64,000 bases of DNA from Agreia sp. VKM Ac-1783 (lineage in GTDB: Bacteria; Actinomycetota; Actinomycetes; Actinomycetales; Microbacteriaceae): the NCBI RefSeq assembly GCF_900177765.1, contig NZ_FXWI01000002.1:682001-746000 (forward strand). The letters are read 5' to 3'. The notes under the pieces are model-generated. The model had not been told where the DNA came from, searched no databases, and saw only the letters and a list, made by a program, of their open reading frames with translations. The position numbers and the translations under genes are program-made. This document shows positions 25,405 through 35,203 of this stretch, piece by piece; within the stretch, counting starts at the first letter, position 1, and every line of letters starts with the position of its first letter.

Positions 25405-26274
25405 GTGCTCGCGAACTTTCTCATCGGCCTGCGCGAAGGACTCGAAGCGGCTCTCGTCGTCGGAATCCTCATCGCCTACGTCGTCAAGATCAAACGCCCT
25501 GACGTTCTGAAGCGCATCTGGCTCGGCGTGGGCCTCGCAATTCTGGTCTCGCTGTCACTCGGCGCGATCTTGACCTTCGGCACGTACGGCCTCTCGTTCG
25601 AGGCTCAGGAGGCGATCGGCGGATCGCTCTCGATCGTCGCCACGATCTTCGTCACGTGGATGGTCTTCTGGATGCTGCGCACGTCGAAGAACCTCAAGGG
25701 TCACCTGCAGCACGATGTCGACCAGCACCTCGCGGGCGCTGGCTCGGGACTCGTCCTCGTCGCGTTCCTCGCCGTCGGCCGCGAGGGAATCGAGACGGCG
25801 CTGTTCATCTGGGCGGCCGTGCAGGCCACCGGAGAGACCACTCTGCCCCTTGTCGGCGCCGCTCTCGGAATCGTGGTCGCCGTCGCCCTCGGCTGGCTCA
25901 TCAACCGCGGCCTGGTGCGCATCAATCTGGCGAAGTTCTTCGCCTGGTCGGGCGCGTTCCTCATCGTCGTCGCAGCCGGGGTCCTGTCGTACGGGGTGCA
26001 CGATCTGCAGGAGGCCGGAATCCTGCCCGGACTGAACAACCTCGCCTTCGACGTATCCGGCGCCATTCCGCCCGACAGCTGGTACGGAACTCTGCTGAAG
26101 GGCACCGTCAACTTCTCGCCGGCCACGACATGGCTCGAGGCGGCTGCGTGGACCCTCTACGTCGTTCCGACGATGGTCGTCTTCCTCCGCGCGGTAGCCC
26201 GCAAGGCGCCGTCCCCCCAGACACGCACCTCCGACAGCAACACAGCACGTTCAACCCCCCAAGGAGCCCGGTGA
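25405..26274 (+). CDS. efeU: Iron permease of the EfeUOB system (FTR1 family)
   Basis: A 289-residue membrane permease. The two iron-binding REXXE motifs are present: REGLE at residues 10-14 in the first helix and REGIE at 126-130 in the fourth. About seven hydrophobic helices and a short hydrophilic Ser/Thr-rich tail follow. FTR1-type permeases move iron after oxidation by, or delivery from, the EfeO/EfeB partners encoded immediately downstream. It overlaps efeO by 4 bases (GTGA). It is controlled by the iron box at 25305-25328 by inference. Confidence 0.94.
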   Translation: MLANFLIGLREGLEAALVVGILIAYVVKIKRPDVLKRIWLGVGLAILVSLSLGAILTFGTYGLSFEAQEAIGGSLSIVATIFVTWMVFWMLRTSKNLKGHLQHDVDQHLAGAGSGLVLVAFLAVGREGIETALFIWAAVQATGETTLPLVGAALGIVVAVALGWLINRGLVRINLAKFFAWSGAFLIVVAAGVLSYGVHDLQEAGILPGLNNLAFDVSGAIPPDSWYGTLLKGTVNFSPATTWLEAAAWTLYVVPTMVVFLRAVARKAPSPQTRTSDSNTARSTPQGAR

Positions 26275-27449
26275 AAGCCAGAGCAGTAATCACGACGATC
26301 GGCGCCGCAGCGACCCTGCTGGCACTCACCGGATGCGTTCCCAATGCCACGGCGTCGGATGCGTCGGCCATCACGGTCGACTCCAGCGCCGATGCATGCT
26401 CGGTCAGCAAGAACAGCGCATCGAGCGGAACGCTCCGCTTCAAGGTCACCAACTCCGGCGACAAGGTCACCGAGTTCTATCTACTCGCCGACGACGGACT
26501 CCGCATCATCGGCGAGGTCGAGAATGTCGGGCCCGGCATCTCACGTGACCTCGTCGTGCAGGCTCAGCCGGGCGACTACTTCACCGTCTGCAAGCCGGGA
26601 ATGGTCGGAGACGGCGTCGGCAACGCCGCCTTCTCTGTGAATGGCGACAAGGTGAAGCTCGCGGGCGATGAGCAAGAGCAGGTCGACGCTGCAGCCACCA
26701 ACTACGTGGCCTACATCAAGGACCAGGTCGCTCAGCTGGTCACGGGAACAGACGCGTTCCTCGCCGCCTACAAGGCTGGCGACGACGACACCGCCCGCTC
26801 CACCTATGCGACCGCTCGCGCCAATTACGAGCGCATCGAGCCGGTCGCCGAGTCGTTCGGAGACCTCGACCCCGAGATCGACTTCCGCGAGGCCGACGTC
26901 GCGCCCGACAAGGAATGGACCGGCTGGCACCGCATCGAGAAGGATCTCTTCCCGCCGGCGGCCGCAGAGAACGGGGGCGTCGACTACGTGGCCCTCACCC
27001 CCGACCAGCGCACGTACTACGCTGACAAACTCGCCGAGAACACCCAGCAGCTCTACGACGCCGTCCACGCGAGCGACTACACCGTGTCGATCGATGCCAT
27101 CTCGAACGGAGCGATCGGCCTTCTCGAGGAGGTTGCCAGCGGCAAGATCACCGGCGAAGAGGAGATCTGGTCCCACACCGACCTGTGGGACTTCCAGGCC
27201 AACCTCGAAGGAGCCCGGGTCGCCTATGAGGGCGTTCGCGACATCGTCGAGGCCAAGGACCCCGAGCTCGTCAAGACGCTCGACACGCGCTTCGGTGATC
27301 TCGAGAAGCAGCTCGCATCGTATGGCAGCCTCGACAAGGGCTTCGTCTACTACAACGAGCTCACGCCGACTCAGGTCAAGGAACTCGCCGACGGGGTCAA
27401 CGCCCTGAGCGAGCCGCTCAGCAAGCTCACCGCTACCCTCGTCGGCTAA
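26271..27449 (+). CDS. efeO: EfeO iron-binding lipoprotein with cupredoxin-like and peptidase M75 domains
   Basis: A 392-residue lipoprotein. The signal peptide ends in a lipobox LALTGC (Cys22). Residues ~35-130 form a cupredoxin-like domain (VTEFYLLADDGLRIIGEVEN). Residues ~145-392 form the imelysin/M75 helical domain, with the GWHRIEKDLF segment carrying the HxxE iron ligands. The GTG start at 26271 has AAGGAG 4 bases before it and overlaps the efeU stop. It probably captures ferric iron at the membrane surface and passes it to EfeU. Confidence 0.93.
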   Translation: MKARAVITTIGAAATLLALTGCVPNATASDASAITVDSSADACSVSKNSASSGTLRFKVTNSGDKVTEFYLLADDGLRIIGEVENVGPGISRDLVVQAQPGDYFTVCKPGMVGDGVGNAAFSVNGDKVKLAGDEQEQVDAAATNYVAYIKDQVAQLVTGTDAFLAAYKAGDDDTARSTYATARANYERIEPVAESFGDLDPEIDFREADVAPDKEWTGWHRIEKDLFPPAAAENGGVDYVALTPDQRTYYADKLAENTQQLYDAVHASDYTVSIDAISNGAIGLLEEVASGKITGEEEIWSHTDLWDFQANLEGARVAYEGVRDIVEAKDPELVKTLDTRFGDLEKQLASYGSLDKGFVYYNELTPTQVKELADGVNALSEPLSKLTATLVG

Positions 27450-27455
27450 CCGACG

Positions 27456-28769
27456 ATGACAGACGAGCGCTCCACGGAGAAGGAGACGACGGTCAGCCCA
27501 CAGAAGCTCTCTCGACGGGGGCTTCTCGGGCTGGCCGGTGCCGGCGTCGTCGGTCTCGGCGTTGGCGTCGCGGGCGACCGTGGTGTGCTCGCCGCATCGG
27601 CCTCCATGACGGCCACCGGATCCGCGACGAGCAACACCAGCTATCCGTTTCACGGCACGCATCAGTCCGGCATCGTCACGCCCGCACAAGACCGCCTCCA
27701 CTTTGCAGCCTTCGACATGTCGTCCACAGCCTCGAGGGCGGATCTCATCGAGCTCCTGCAAGACTGGAGCGCGGCGGCCGCACTAATGAGCCAGGGCAAG
27801 CCCGTGGGCGAGTTCGGCGCGGTCGACGGCCCGTACGACGCTCCGCCAGAGGACACGGGCGAGGCGCTCGATCTGCCCACCGGCGGACTCACCATCACGT
27901 TCGGCTTCGGCCCGACGCTGTTCGTCGACGGGACGGGAGCCGACCGCTTCGGCATCGCCGCCCAGCAGCCCTCCGAACTGCGCGAGCTCCCGCATTTTCC
28001 CGCCGACGATCTCGACCCCCAGAGATCGGGCGGAGACCTCTGCATCCAGGCCTGCTCCGACGACCCTCAGATCGCCGTGCACGCGATCCGCAACCTGTCG
28101 CGCATCGCCTTCGGCAGGGCCAGCCTGCGCTGGTCGCAGCTCGGGTTCGGGCGAACGTCGTCGACGAGCACCTCGCAGGTCACACCACGCAACCTGTTCG
28201 GATTCAAAGACGGCACGGCGAACATCAAGGCCGAGCAACTCGGCAAAGTCATGGACTCCGTGTGGGTTCCCGCCTCTGCCACCCCCTCCTGGCTCGCGGG
28301 CGGCTCCTACCTGGTCGCCCGGCGCATCCGCATGACCATCGAGACCTGGGACAGAACCGCACTCAGCGAGCAAGAACGCATCATCGGGCGCACGAAGGGC
28401 GAAGGATCGCCCCTGTCGGGCGGCACGGAGTTCACGGCGCCCGACTTCGCCGTGCTCGGCCGAGCCGACAAGCCGCTCATCGACAAGGATTCGCACGTGC
28501 GTCTCGCGCATCCGGAATCGAACGCGGGTACCGAGATTCTGCGACGCGGCTACAACTTCGTCGACGGCAACGACAGCCTCGGCCGTCTCGAGGCCGGTCT
28601 CTTCTTCATCAGCTACCAGCGCTCCCCCGCCCAGTTCATCGATATTCAGATGAACCTGGCGAAGAACGACCTCATGAACGAGTACATCAGGCACGTGGGC
28701 TCGGGCCTGTTCGCTGTTCCGGCCGGAGCCCGACAGGGCTCCTACGTCGGCGCCGGCCTGTTCGACTAA
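27456..28769 (+). CDS. efeB: Dyp-type heme peroxidase EfeB, Tat-exported
   Basis: A 437-residue deferrochelatase/peroxidase. A twin-arginine signal (SRRGLLG, Arg20-Arg21) directs it to the Tat pathway, whose TatB is at 15 kb. The Dyp fingerprint GFKDGTANI lies at 249-257 with its catalytic Asp, and a proximal heme His is likely in the SHVRLAHPE segment. It starts 6 bases after efeO. In EfeUOB systems EfeB oxidises Fe2+ or extracts iron from heme outside the membrane. The operon appears to end here; the next gene is convergent after 14 bases. Confidence 0.94.
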   Translation: MTDERSTEKETTVSPQKLSRRGLLGLAGAGVVGLGVGVAGDRGVLAASASMTATGSATSNTSYPFHGTHQSGIVTPAQDRLHFAAFDMSSTASRADLIELLQDWSAAAALMSQGKPVGEFGAVDGPYDAPPEDTGEALDLPTGGLTITFGFGPTLFVDGTGADRFGIAAQQPSELRELPHFPADDLDPQRSGGDLCIQACSDDPQIAVHAIRNLSRIAFGRASLRWSQLGFGRTSSTSTSQVTPRNLFGFKDGTANIKAEQLGKVMDSVWVPASATPSWLAGGSYLVARRIRMTIETWDRTALSEQERIIGRTKGEGSPLSGGTEFTAPDFAVLGRADKPLIDKDSHVRLAHPESNAGTEILRRGYNFVDGNDSLGRLEAGLFFISYQRSPAQFIDIQMNLAKNDLMNEYIRHVGSGLFAVPAGARQGSYVGAGLFD

Positions 28770-28783
28770 GACGGAGCCTGTGG

Positions 28784-29263
28784 TCAGCGCATCGTGTTCG
28801 ACACGATGTACGTCGCGGCGACCACGTTGGTGCCGTTGTCGCCGGTGGAGATGACCACCGAGTGGGCGCCATCGTCGAATGTGCCGTAACCCTGGCCCTC
28901 ATTCATGCCTGTGAAGTCCGAGCTGAATCCTGCCTTCTCGAGCCCGGTCTTGATCTCGTTGTAGGCCGCTTCGGGATCGGTGATCGCGATCTGCACCGTC
29001 CAGGTCTGCGTCTCTCCGTCACCGACCGCGACGCCGGAAATCACGTCACCCTCGATGACGGGAATGTTCTCGGGAAAGCCGTCGGGCATCCCGCCGTCGG
29101 TGTTGAGATCGATCTCCTGGCCGTTCTCGGCCGCCACGCCTTCGGCGACGCCCTCGGCGAGAGCCTGAGAGGAACATCCGGTGAGAGCCGGTCCGGCGAG
29201 GAGCGCGAGAGCGAGAAAAGGGATGGCGATACGTGCGCGTGAGATGGTCATTGTCTTCTCCAA
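28784..29263 (-). CDS. Hypothetical lipoprotein
   Basis: A 159-residue lipoprotein with a signal peptide and a lipobox ALTGC (Cys30). An acidic, Gly-rich linker (NGQEIDLNTDGGMPDGF) leads into a small domain whose pattern TVQIAITDPEAAYNEIKTGLEKAGF suggests an alpha/beta fold. No family is recognised. It is the first gene transcribed from the intergenic region at 29264-29400; typA lies upstream on the same strand behind a strong terminator, so it should have its own promoter. Confidence 0.7.
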   Translation of the reverse strand: MEKTMTISRARIAIPFLALALLAGPALTGCSSQALAEGVAEGVAAENGQEIDLNTDGGMPDGFPENIPVIEGDVISGVAVGDGETQTWTVQIAITDPEAAYNEIKTGLEKAGFSSDFTGMNEGQGYGTFDDGAHSVVISTGDNGTNVVAATYIVSNTMR

Positions 29264-29407
29264 ATGTGGGGTTTTCCAGCAGTTGTGCTGGTATCTCCGA
29301 CACTACGGATGACGTCGACGGCGGTCGTGGGTGGCAACTACTCAGCTTCACCCTCGCCATCCCCTAGGCGATGCGAGCGCGTCTGTGGTGGCCCGCCACA
29401 ACGACGA

Positions 29408-29442
29408 AAGCAGGGCAGCGGATCGACTCCGCTGCCCTGCTT
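29408..29442 (-). terminator. Strong rho-independent terminator after typA
   Basis: A perfect 15-base-pair stem: AGCAGGGCAGCGGA (29409-29422) pairs with TCCGCTGCCCTGCT (29428-29441), plus one closing A-T pair, around a 5-base loop. It lies 14 bases after the typA stop, and on the minus strand it is followed by TTTCG. Confidence 0.88.
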
Positions 29443-29455
29443 CGAGAGGGTGTGA

Positions 29456-31384
29456 CTAGTTCTTGCCCTGGTTGGCGCGCTTCAGGTTCGCCGTGGCACG
29501 AGCGCGCGCGTTCGAGTCGAGCTCGACCTTGCGAATACGCACGAACTCGGGGGTGACCTCGACGCACTCGTCTTCACGGGCGAATTCGAGGCTCTCTTCC
29601 AGCGTCAGCTTGCGCGACGGCGTCATGCGCTCGAACGTGTCAGACGTCGACTGGCGCATGTTGGTGAGCTGCTTCTCTTTCGTGATGTTCACGTCCATGT
29701 CGTCGGCGCGCGAGTTCTCACCGATGACCATGCCCTCGTAGACCTCCTGCGTCGGCTCCACGAAGAAGCTCATGCGCTCCTGCAGGTTGACGATAGAGAA
29801 CGGGGTGACGACGCCGGCGCGGTCGGCCACGATGGAGCCGTTGTTGCGCGTGACGATCGGGCCGGTCCAGGGACCGTAGCCGTGCGAGATGGCGTTGGCG
29901 ATTCCCGTGCCACGGGTGGTGGTGAGGAACTCGGTGCGGAAGCCGATGAGACCACGCGACGGCACGATGAACTCCATGCGCACCCAGCCGGTGCCGTGGT
30001 TCGACATGCCGTCCATGACGCCCTTGCGCGCGGCGAGAAGCTGCGTGATGGCGCCGAGGTACTCCTCAGGAGCGTCGATGGTCAGGTGCTCCATCGGCTC
30101 CCACGTCTTGCCGTCGACCTGCTTGGTGACGACCTGGGGCTTGCCGACGGTGAGCTCGTAGCCTTCGCGTCGCATCTGCTCGACGAGGATGGCGAGGGCG
30201 AGTTCTCCACGGCCCTGTACCTCCCACGAGTCGGGGCGTCCGATGTCGACGACCTTCAGCGAGACGTTACCGACGAGCTCGCGGTCGAGGCGGTCCTTCA
30301 CCATGCGGGCGGTGAGCTTGTGGCCCTTCACCTTGCCGACGAGCGGCGAGGTGTTCGTGCCAATGGTCATCGAGATGGCGGGGTCGTCGACCGTGATGGT
30401 CGGCAGCGGGCGAACGTCTTCGGGGTCTGCGAGGGTCTCACCGATGGTGATCTCCTCGATACCGGCGACGGCGACGATGTCACCGGGGCCTGCGCTGTCG
30501 ACGGGGTAACGCGTCAGTGCCTTCGTCATCAGCAGCTCGGTGAGCTTGACGTTCTGCACGGTGCCGTCGTGACGCACCCACGCGACCTGCTGGCCCTTCT
30601 TGATGTTTCCGTTGAAGATGCGCAGCAGAGCGAGGCGGCCGAGGAACGGCGAGGCGTCGAGGTTGGTGACGTGCGCCTGCAGCGGGTGCTCGTCGTCGTA
30701 CTTCGGCGCGGGAACGTGCGTGAGGATCGCCTCGAACAGCGGCTCGAGGTCGTCGTTGTCGGGCAGCTCGCCGTTGGCGGGCTTGTTCGTCGATGCGGCT
30801 CCGTTACGGCCGGATGCGTAGACCACCGGCACGTCGAGGATGGCGTCGAGGTCGAGATCGGGAACATCGTCGGCCATGTCGCTGGCGAGGCCCAAGAGCA
30901 GGTCCTGGCTCTCGGCGACGACCTCGTCGATGCGCGCATCCGGGCGGTCGGTCTTGTTCACGAGCAGAATGACCGGCAGCTTGGCCTCGAGGGCCTTGCG
31001 AAGCACGAAGCGGGTCTGCGGAAGCGGACCCTCACTGGCGTCGACGAGCAAGACGACGCCATCGACCATGGAGAGGCCGCGCTCGACCTCCCCGCCGAAG
31101 TCGGCGTGGCCCGGGGTGTCGATGACATTGATGACGATCGGACCGCCCGCACCGTGCTCTGCCGCGTGAATACCGTTGTACGTGACAGCGGTGTTCTTCG
31201 CGAGGATCGTGATGCCCTTCTCGCGCTCGAGGTCGTTCGAGTCCATCATGCGGTCGTCGCCCTCGAAGTGCGCGTCGAACGAGTTGGTCTGCTTGAGCAT
31301 GGCATCGACGAGAGTCGTCTTGCCGTGGTCGACGTGAGCGACGATTGCGACGTTGCGCAGGTCGGCGCGGGTGGCTTCAGCCAT
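29456..31384 (-). CDS. typA: Translational GTPase TypA/BipA
   Basis: A 642-residue ribosome-associated GTPase of the EF-G superfamily needed for 50S assembly and stress growth. G1 is AHVDHGKT (16-23), G2 includes EREKGITILAKNTAV, G3 is DTPGHADFGGEVE, and G4 is NKTDRPDAR; the Val in AHVDHGKT is typical of the family. Domain V has the RGLIGFRTEFLT stretch, and the BipA C-terminal segment EDECVEVTPEFVRIRK is complete. The ATG at 31384 follows AAGGAC. Ends at the strong terminator; the peptide transporter lies upstream on the same strand after 86 bases. Confidence 0.95.
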   Translation of the reverse strand: MAEATRADLRNVAIVAHVDHGKTTLVDAMLKQTNSFDAHFEGDDRMMDSNDLEREKGITILAKNTAVTYNGIHAAEHGAGGPIVINVIDTPGHADFGGEVERGLSMVDGVVLLVDASEGPLPQTRFVLRKALEAKLPVILLVNKTDRPDARIDEVVAESQDLLLGLASDMADDVPDLDLDAILDVPVVYASGRNGAASTNKPANGELPDNDDLEPLFEAILTHVPAPKYDDEHPLQAHVTNLDASPFLGRLALLRIFNGNIKKGQQVAWVRHDGTVQNVKLTELLMTKALTRYPVDSAGPGDIVAVAGIEEITIGETLADPEDVRPLPTITVDDPAISMTIGTNTSPLVGKVKGHKLTARMVKDRLDRELVGNVSLKVVDIGRPDSWEVQGRGELALAILVEQMRREGYELTVGKPQVVTKQVDGKTWEPMEHLTIDAPEEYLGAITQLLAARKGVMDGMSNHGTGWVRMEFIVPSRGLIGFRTEFLTTTRGTGIANAISHGYGPWTGPIVTRNNGSIVADRAGVVTPFSIVNLQERMSFFVEPTQEVYEGMVIGENSRADDMDVNITKEKQLTNMRQSTSDTFERMTPSRKLTLEESLEFAREDECVEVTPEFVRIRKVELDSNARARATANLKRANQGKN

Positions 31385-31470
31385 GAAAAAAGTCCTTGAG
31401 GATCGGGATGAACCCGAATCTCGACGGGCTCTTATTAGCGTGGGATATCGGGCGACAACGCCCTGAACGG

Positions 31471-33231
31471 CTAGACGCCCAGGGGTATGTTGGCCCCGGG
31501 AATGGCATCAAGCAACTCTTTAGTATATTCCTCGCGCGGGTTTCCGAACACCTCGTCCGTTGTAGCGGCCTCCACGATGCGCCCCGACTTCATCACACTG
31601 ACGTTGTCGGCGATGACTCGCACCACGGCCAGGTCGTGGGTGATGAAGAGGTAGGTGAGGTCGAGTTCTGACTGGAGATCGGTGAGCAGCTGCAAGATCT
31701 GCGCCTGCACGAGCACGTCGAGAGCCGAGACGGCCTCGTCGAGCACGACGATCTCGGGCTTGAGAGCCAGGGCGCGCGCGATGGCGACACGCTGGCGCTG
31801 TCCGCCCGACAGCTCGTTCGGGTACCGCGTGACGAGCGACTTCGGCAGGGCGACCTGGTCGAGCAGCTCGTTGACCCTCGCGCGTCGCGACTTGGAGTCG
31901 CCCACCTTGAACACGCTGAGAGGCTCTGCGATCGTGTTGCCGATGTTGCGCAGCGGATCGAGGGAACCGTAGGGGTCCTGGAATACCGGCTGCATCTTGC
32001 GGCGAAGAGCGAGCAGGCTCTTGCCCTTCAGAGGCGCCGTGTCGGTTCCGTCGATGCGGATCTCGCCGCTCGTGGCGTCCTCGAGACGCAGAAGCAGCTT
32101 GGCGACGGTGGACTTGCCCGAACCGGACTCCCCCACCAGCGCCATCGTCGTGCCGCGCTGGATCTCGAAGCTGACACCGTCGACGGCCTTCAGGGTCGAG
32201 GCCGCGCCCTTACCGCCGCGAATCTTGTAGACCTTGGTCAGATCCTTGACAGCAATGGCGGCAGAGACATCCGTCGCCGCGGCATGACCCTCGACTCGCG
32301 ACTCCGCCGCAGCGATCAGGTCGACACCCTCAGTGACGCGAGTCGCCTCGTACCCGAGACCGTCGAGGGGCTTCGAGGCCGACTCGATGCGACGAGAGGC
32401 CAGGCTCGGTGCCGCGGCGACGAGACGCTGGGTGTACGGGTGGATCGGGTTCTGCAGGATCTCCCGCGATGGGCCGGACTCGACGACCTTGCCCTTGTAC
32501 ATCACGACGAGCTGTTCGGCGCGCTCGGCTGCGAGGCCCAGGTCGTGGGTGATGAAGACGAGGGCCGTGCCCGAGTCGCGGGTGAGCTTCTCGAGGTGGT
32601 CGAGGATACGACGCTGCACAGTGACGTCGAGCGCTGAAGTCGGTTCGTCGGCGATCAGCAGCTTCGGATTGGAGCTGAGTCCCATTCCGATGAGGACTCG
32701 CTGACGCATGCCGCCCGAGAACTGGTGCGGGAACTGCTTGAGCCGCTTGTCGGCATCCGACAGGCCGGCCTCGGTAAGCACCTGGATCGCACGCTTCTTG
32801 ACGTCTTGCTTGCCCGTCGCGATGCCATTTGCACGGATCGCCTCTTCAACCTGGAAGCCGACGCTCCACACGGGGTTCAGGTTCGACATGGGGTCCTGCG
32901 GGACAAAGCCGATCTTGCGCCCGCGGATCTCCTCCATCTGCTTCTCGTCGAGTGCAGCGATATTTCGCCCCTCGAAGAGGATCTCTCCCCCGGTGATTCG
33001 ACCGGAACCCGGCAAGAGGTTGATGATGGCGTGAGCCGTCGTGGATTTGCCGGAACCCGACTCCCCCACGATGGCCAGCGTCTCGCCGGGCATGAGCGTG
33101 ATGCTCACACCGTCGACGGCGGTCACCATGCCGCGCTGCGTCTGGAAACCGACCTGGAGATTCTTGATGTCGAGCAGTGGCGTGACAGTGCTGCCGTCGA
33201 TGGGGGCTGCGGATGCGTCGGTGGCGGTCAT
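31471..33231 (-). CDS. Peptide ABC transporter ATPase, two nucleotide-binding domains fused
   Basis: A 586-residue protein with both ATPase domains of a DppDF/OppDF-type importer in one chain. The first domain has GESGSGKST (around 54), the signature FSGGMRQRVLIGMG and Walker B LLIADEPTSALDV. The second has GESGSGKST again, LSGGQRQRVAIARAL and IVVLDEAVSALDV. The linker (~290-320) is Ala-rich. Each half ends with the oligopeptide-transporter IHPYTQ / REEYTKEL region. It overlaps the permease gene by 4 bases. Probable substrate: peptides; the exact specificity is unknown. Confidence 0.92.
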   Translation of the reverse strand: MTATDASAAPIDGSTVTPLLDIKNLQVGFQTQRGMVTAVDGVSITLMPGETLAIVGESGSGKSTTAHAIINLLPGSGRITGGEILFEGRNIAALDEKQMEEIRGRKIGFVPQDPMSNLNPVWSVGFQVEEAIRANGIATGKQDVKKRAIQVLTEAGLSDADKRLKQFPHQFSGGMRQRVLIGMGLSSNPKLLIADEPTSALDVTVQRRILDHLEKLTRDSGTALVFITHDLGLAAERAEQLVVMYKGKVVESGPSREILQNPIHPYTQRLVAAAPSLASRRIESASKPLDGLGYEATRVTEGVDLIAAAESRVEGHAAATDVSAAIAVKDLTKVYKIRGGKGAASTLKAVDGVSFEIQRGTTMALVGESGSGKSTVAKLLLRLEDATSGEIRIDGTDTAPLKGKSLLALRRKMQPVFQDPYGSLDPLRNIGNTIAEPLSVFKVGDSKSRRARVNELLDQVALPKSLVTRYPNELSGGQRQRVAIARALALKPEIVVLDEAVSALDVLVQAQILQLLTDLQSELDLTYLFITHDLAVVRVIADNVSVMKSGRIVEAATTDEVFGNPREEYTKELLDAIPGANIPLGV

Positions 33232-34184
33232 CGGAGCGCCCTCGCTTTCGGGTCGAGTGCGTCTCTCACGACTTCACCCAGGAGGATGAAGCTGAAGACC
33301 GTAATGGAGAGGGCGAGCGACGGCCAGATTAGGGTCTGCGGGTGAACCCGGATGTCGCGCTGCGCCTGGTTGATGTCGTTGCCCCAGGACATGATGCTTC
33401 CACCGAGTCCCACACCGAGGAACGACAACGTGGCCTCGGCGACGATGGCCCCGGCGAGCGAGATCGTGGTGATCGCGATGACGGGGGCGATGGAGTTCGG
33501 CAGCACGTGCTGGAAGAGGATCTTCATGCGGGAGACACCGAGAGCCTCGGAGGCTGTGATGTAGTCGGCCTGCTTGACCCTCAGGATCTCGGCACGAAGC
33601 ACCCGAGCCGTCGAGGGCCAGGCGAACAAACCGATCGCGAGGGAGATAGTCCAGATGCTGCGGTACTGCGACAGCACGCTCATGATGACGACCGCGGCGA
33701 GGATATAGGGAATCGAGAAGAAGATGTCGCCGAGACGGGAGAGCGTCGCGTCGACCCATCCGCCGAAGAAGCCTCCGAACGCGCCGAACGCAACACCGAG
33801 GACAGTCGTGAGCAGGATGACGATCAAGCCGACCGAGATGGAGGTCGACGTGCCGTAGATGATGCGCGCATAGACATCGCACCCCTGCTTCGTGAAACCG
33901 AGGAGGTGACCCGCCGACGGATCGCCGTTGCTGTTCGACAGCGAACACGCCTCGGTGAGCGGGTTGATGGGCGAGAAGAGCGAGGGAAGGAGCGCTACCG
34001 CGATGATCAGCAGGATCAACACACCGGAGATCCAGAAGATCGGCCGACGGCGGGCGTCCCTCCAGGCGTCGATCCAGAGGTTGGATGGCTTCTCATCGAC
34101 CTTGACGGCGTCGATGGCGACCAGGGGCGTTTCCTCGAGAGGGGCAACGAAGTGCCTCGTCGAGCGTGATGTGTTATTTGACAA
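33228..34184 (-). CDS. Peptide ABC transporter permease (DppC/OppC-like)
   Basis: A 318-residue inner permease. An N-terminal helix (FWISGVLILLIIAVALLPSLF) is followed by an outside loop with the two Cys typical of this group (TEACSLSN and FTKQGCDVYAR) and five more helices. The EAA loop is TASEALGVSRMKILFQHVLPN. I chose TTG 34184 because AAGGA lies exactly 6 bases upstream; an ATG at 34211 is possible but poorly placed. It overlaps the first permease gene by 11 bases. Confidence 0.9.
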   Translation of the reverse strand: MSNNTSRSTRHFVAPLEETPLVAIDAVKVDEKPSNLWIDAWRDARRRPIFWISGVLILLIIAVALLPSLFSPINPLTEACSLSNSNGDPSAGHLLGFTKQGCDVYARIIYGTSTSISVGLIVILLTTVLGVAFGAFGGFFGGWVDATLSRLGDIFFSIPYILAAVVIMSVLSQYRSIWTISLAIGLFAWPSTARVLRAEILRVKQADYITASEALGVSRMKILFQHVLPNSIAPVIAITTISLAGAIVAEATLSFLGVGLGGSIMSWGNDINQAQRDIRVHPQTLIWPSLALSITVFSFILLGEVVRDALDPKARALR

Positions 34185-35103
34185 GACGGATCCTTGGATC
34201 GAGCAGGCCATACAAGAGGTCTACGACAAGATTGACGACGAGGTAGAGCAGCACCATCACGGTGACGAACGACACGACGGTCGGGCCCTCACCTCGGATG
34301 ATGGCCTGGTAGAGGGTGTTTCCGACGCCGGGGACGTTGAAGATTCCCTCGGTCACCGTCGCACCGACCAGAAGCACACCGAAGTCTGTGGCGAGGAATG
34401 TGACGACGGGGATGAGCGAGTTGCGCAGGATGTGCACCGGCACGATGCGCCGCCGGCTCAGACCCTTGCTGTAGGCCGTGCGCACGAAGTCGAGTCCACT
34501 CGTCTCGATCACCGATGACCGAGTGAGGCGCACGATCTGCGCAAAGCTGACACTGGCGAGCACGAGGGCAGGCATTACGAGATCTTGGAGCGGAGCGCCG
34601 GAGCCGACCGTTGTTCTCGCCCAGCCCAGCTGCACGCCGAAGACGTACTGCGCCACGTAGGCGATCACGAAGATCGGGAGCGAGATCAGGATGAGGCTGA
34701 CGACCAGAGCGCTCGAGTCGAAGAGCTTTCCCTTGCGCAGACCCGAGTACAGTCCCACGACGATTCCGGCGATGGACTGGAACAGAAGTGCGAGGACCGC
34801 GAGCCGGATCGTGACAGGGAACGTGCGAGCCAGGATCTGCGTGACCGGCTCACCAGAGAACGAGATGCCGAAGTCGCCGCGGAAGATGCCGCCGATGTAG
34901 ATGAAGTACTGCACGATGAACGGCTGGTCGAGGTGGTACTGCTGGCGCAGCTGCTCGATGACCGCCGGGTTGGGCGTCTTGTCGCCGAAGAGGGCGACGA
35001 TGGGGTCGCCCGGCATGGCGAACACCATGAAGTAGATGAGGAAGGTCGTCCCGAAGAAGACGGGGATCGCCTGAAGAACGCGTCTGAAAATATATCCGGC
35101 CAT
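34174..35103 (-). CDS. Peptide ABC transporter permease (DppB/OppB-like)
   Basis: A 309-residue inner permease. The N-terminus YIFRRVLQAIPVFFGTTFLIYFM and the following PGDP motif are the DppB/OppB hallmark, then the HLDQPFIVQYFIYI stretch, six helices in all, and the EAA loop FVRTAYSKGLSRRRIVPVHILRN. ATG 35103 starts 152 bases after the binding-protein gene, with a hairpin in between. It pairs with the overlapping DppC-like subunit. Confidence 0.92.
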   Translation of the reverse strand: MAGYIFRRVLQAIPVFFGTTFLIYFMVFAMPGDPIVALFGDKTPNPAVIEQLRQQYHLDQPFIVQYFIYIGGIFRGDFGISFSGEPVTQILARTFPVTIRLAVLALLFQSIAGIVVGLYSGLRKGKLFDSSALVVSLILISLPIFVIAYVAQYVFGVQLGWARTTVGSGAPLQDLVMPALVLASVSFAQIVRLTRSSVIETSGLDFVRTAYSKGLSRRRIVPVHILRNSLIPVVTFLATDFGVLLVGATVTEGIFNVPGVGNTLYQAIIRGEGPTVVSFVTVMVLLYLVVNLVVDLLYGLLDPRIRLVK

Positions 35104-35203
35104 GGTCTGGTCACATCACCGGTTCGGGCTTATTGCACATTCGAGTGGAAACACCTATCTCTTACTTGGCCGCACACGCTGGGAATACCTTACAGAGCGC
35201 ATG

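Noticed and set aside
31450-31463. Short GGGCG/CGCCC hairpin downstream of the transporter ATPase gene
   Set aside because: Only 5 base pairs and upstream of the typA start; too weak to call.
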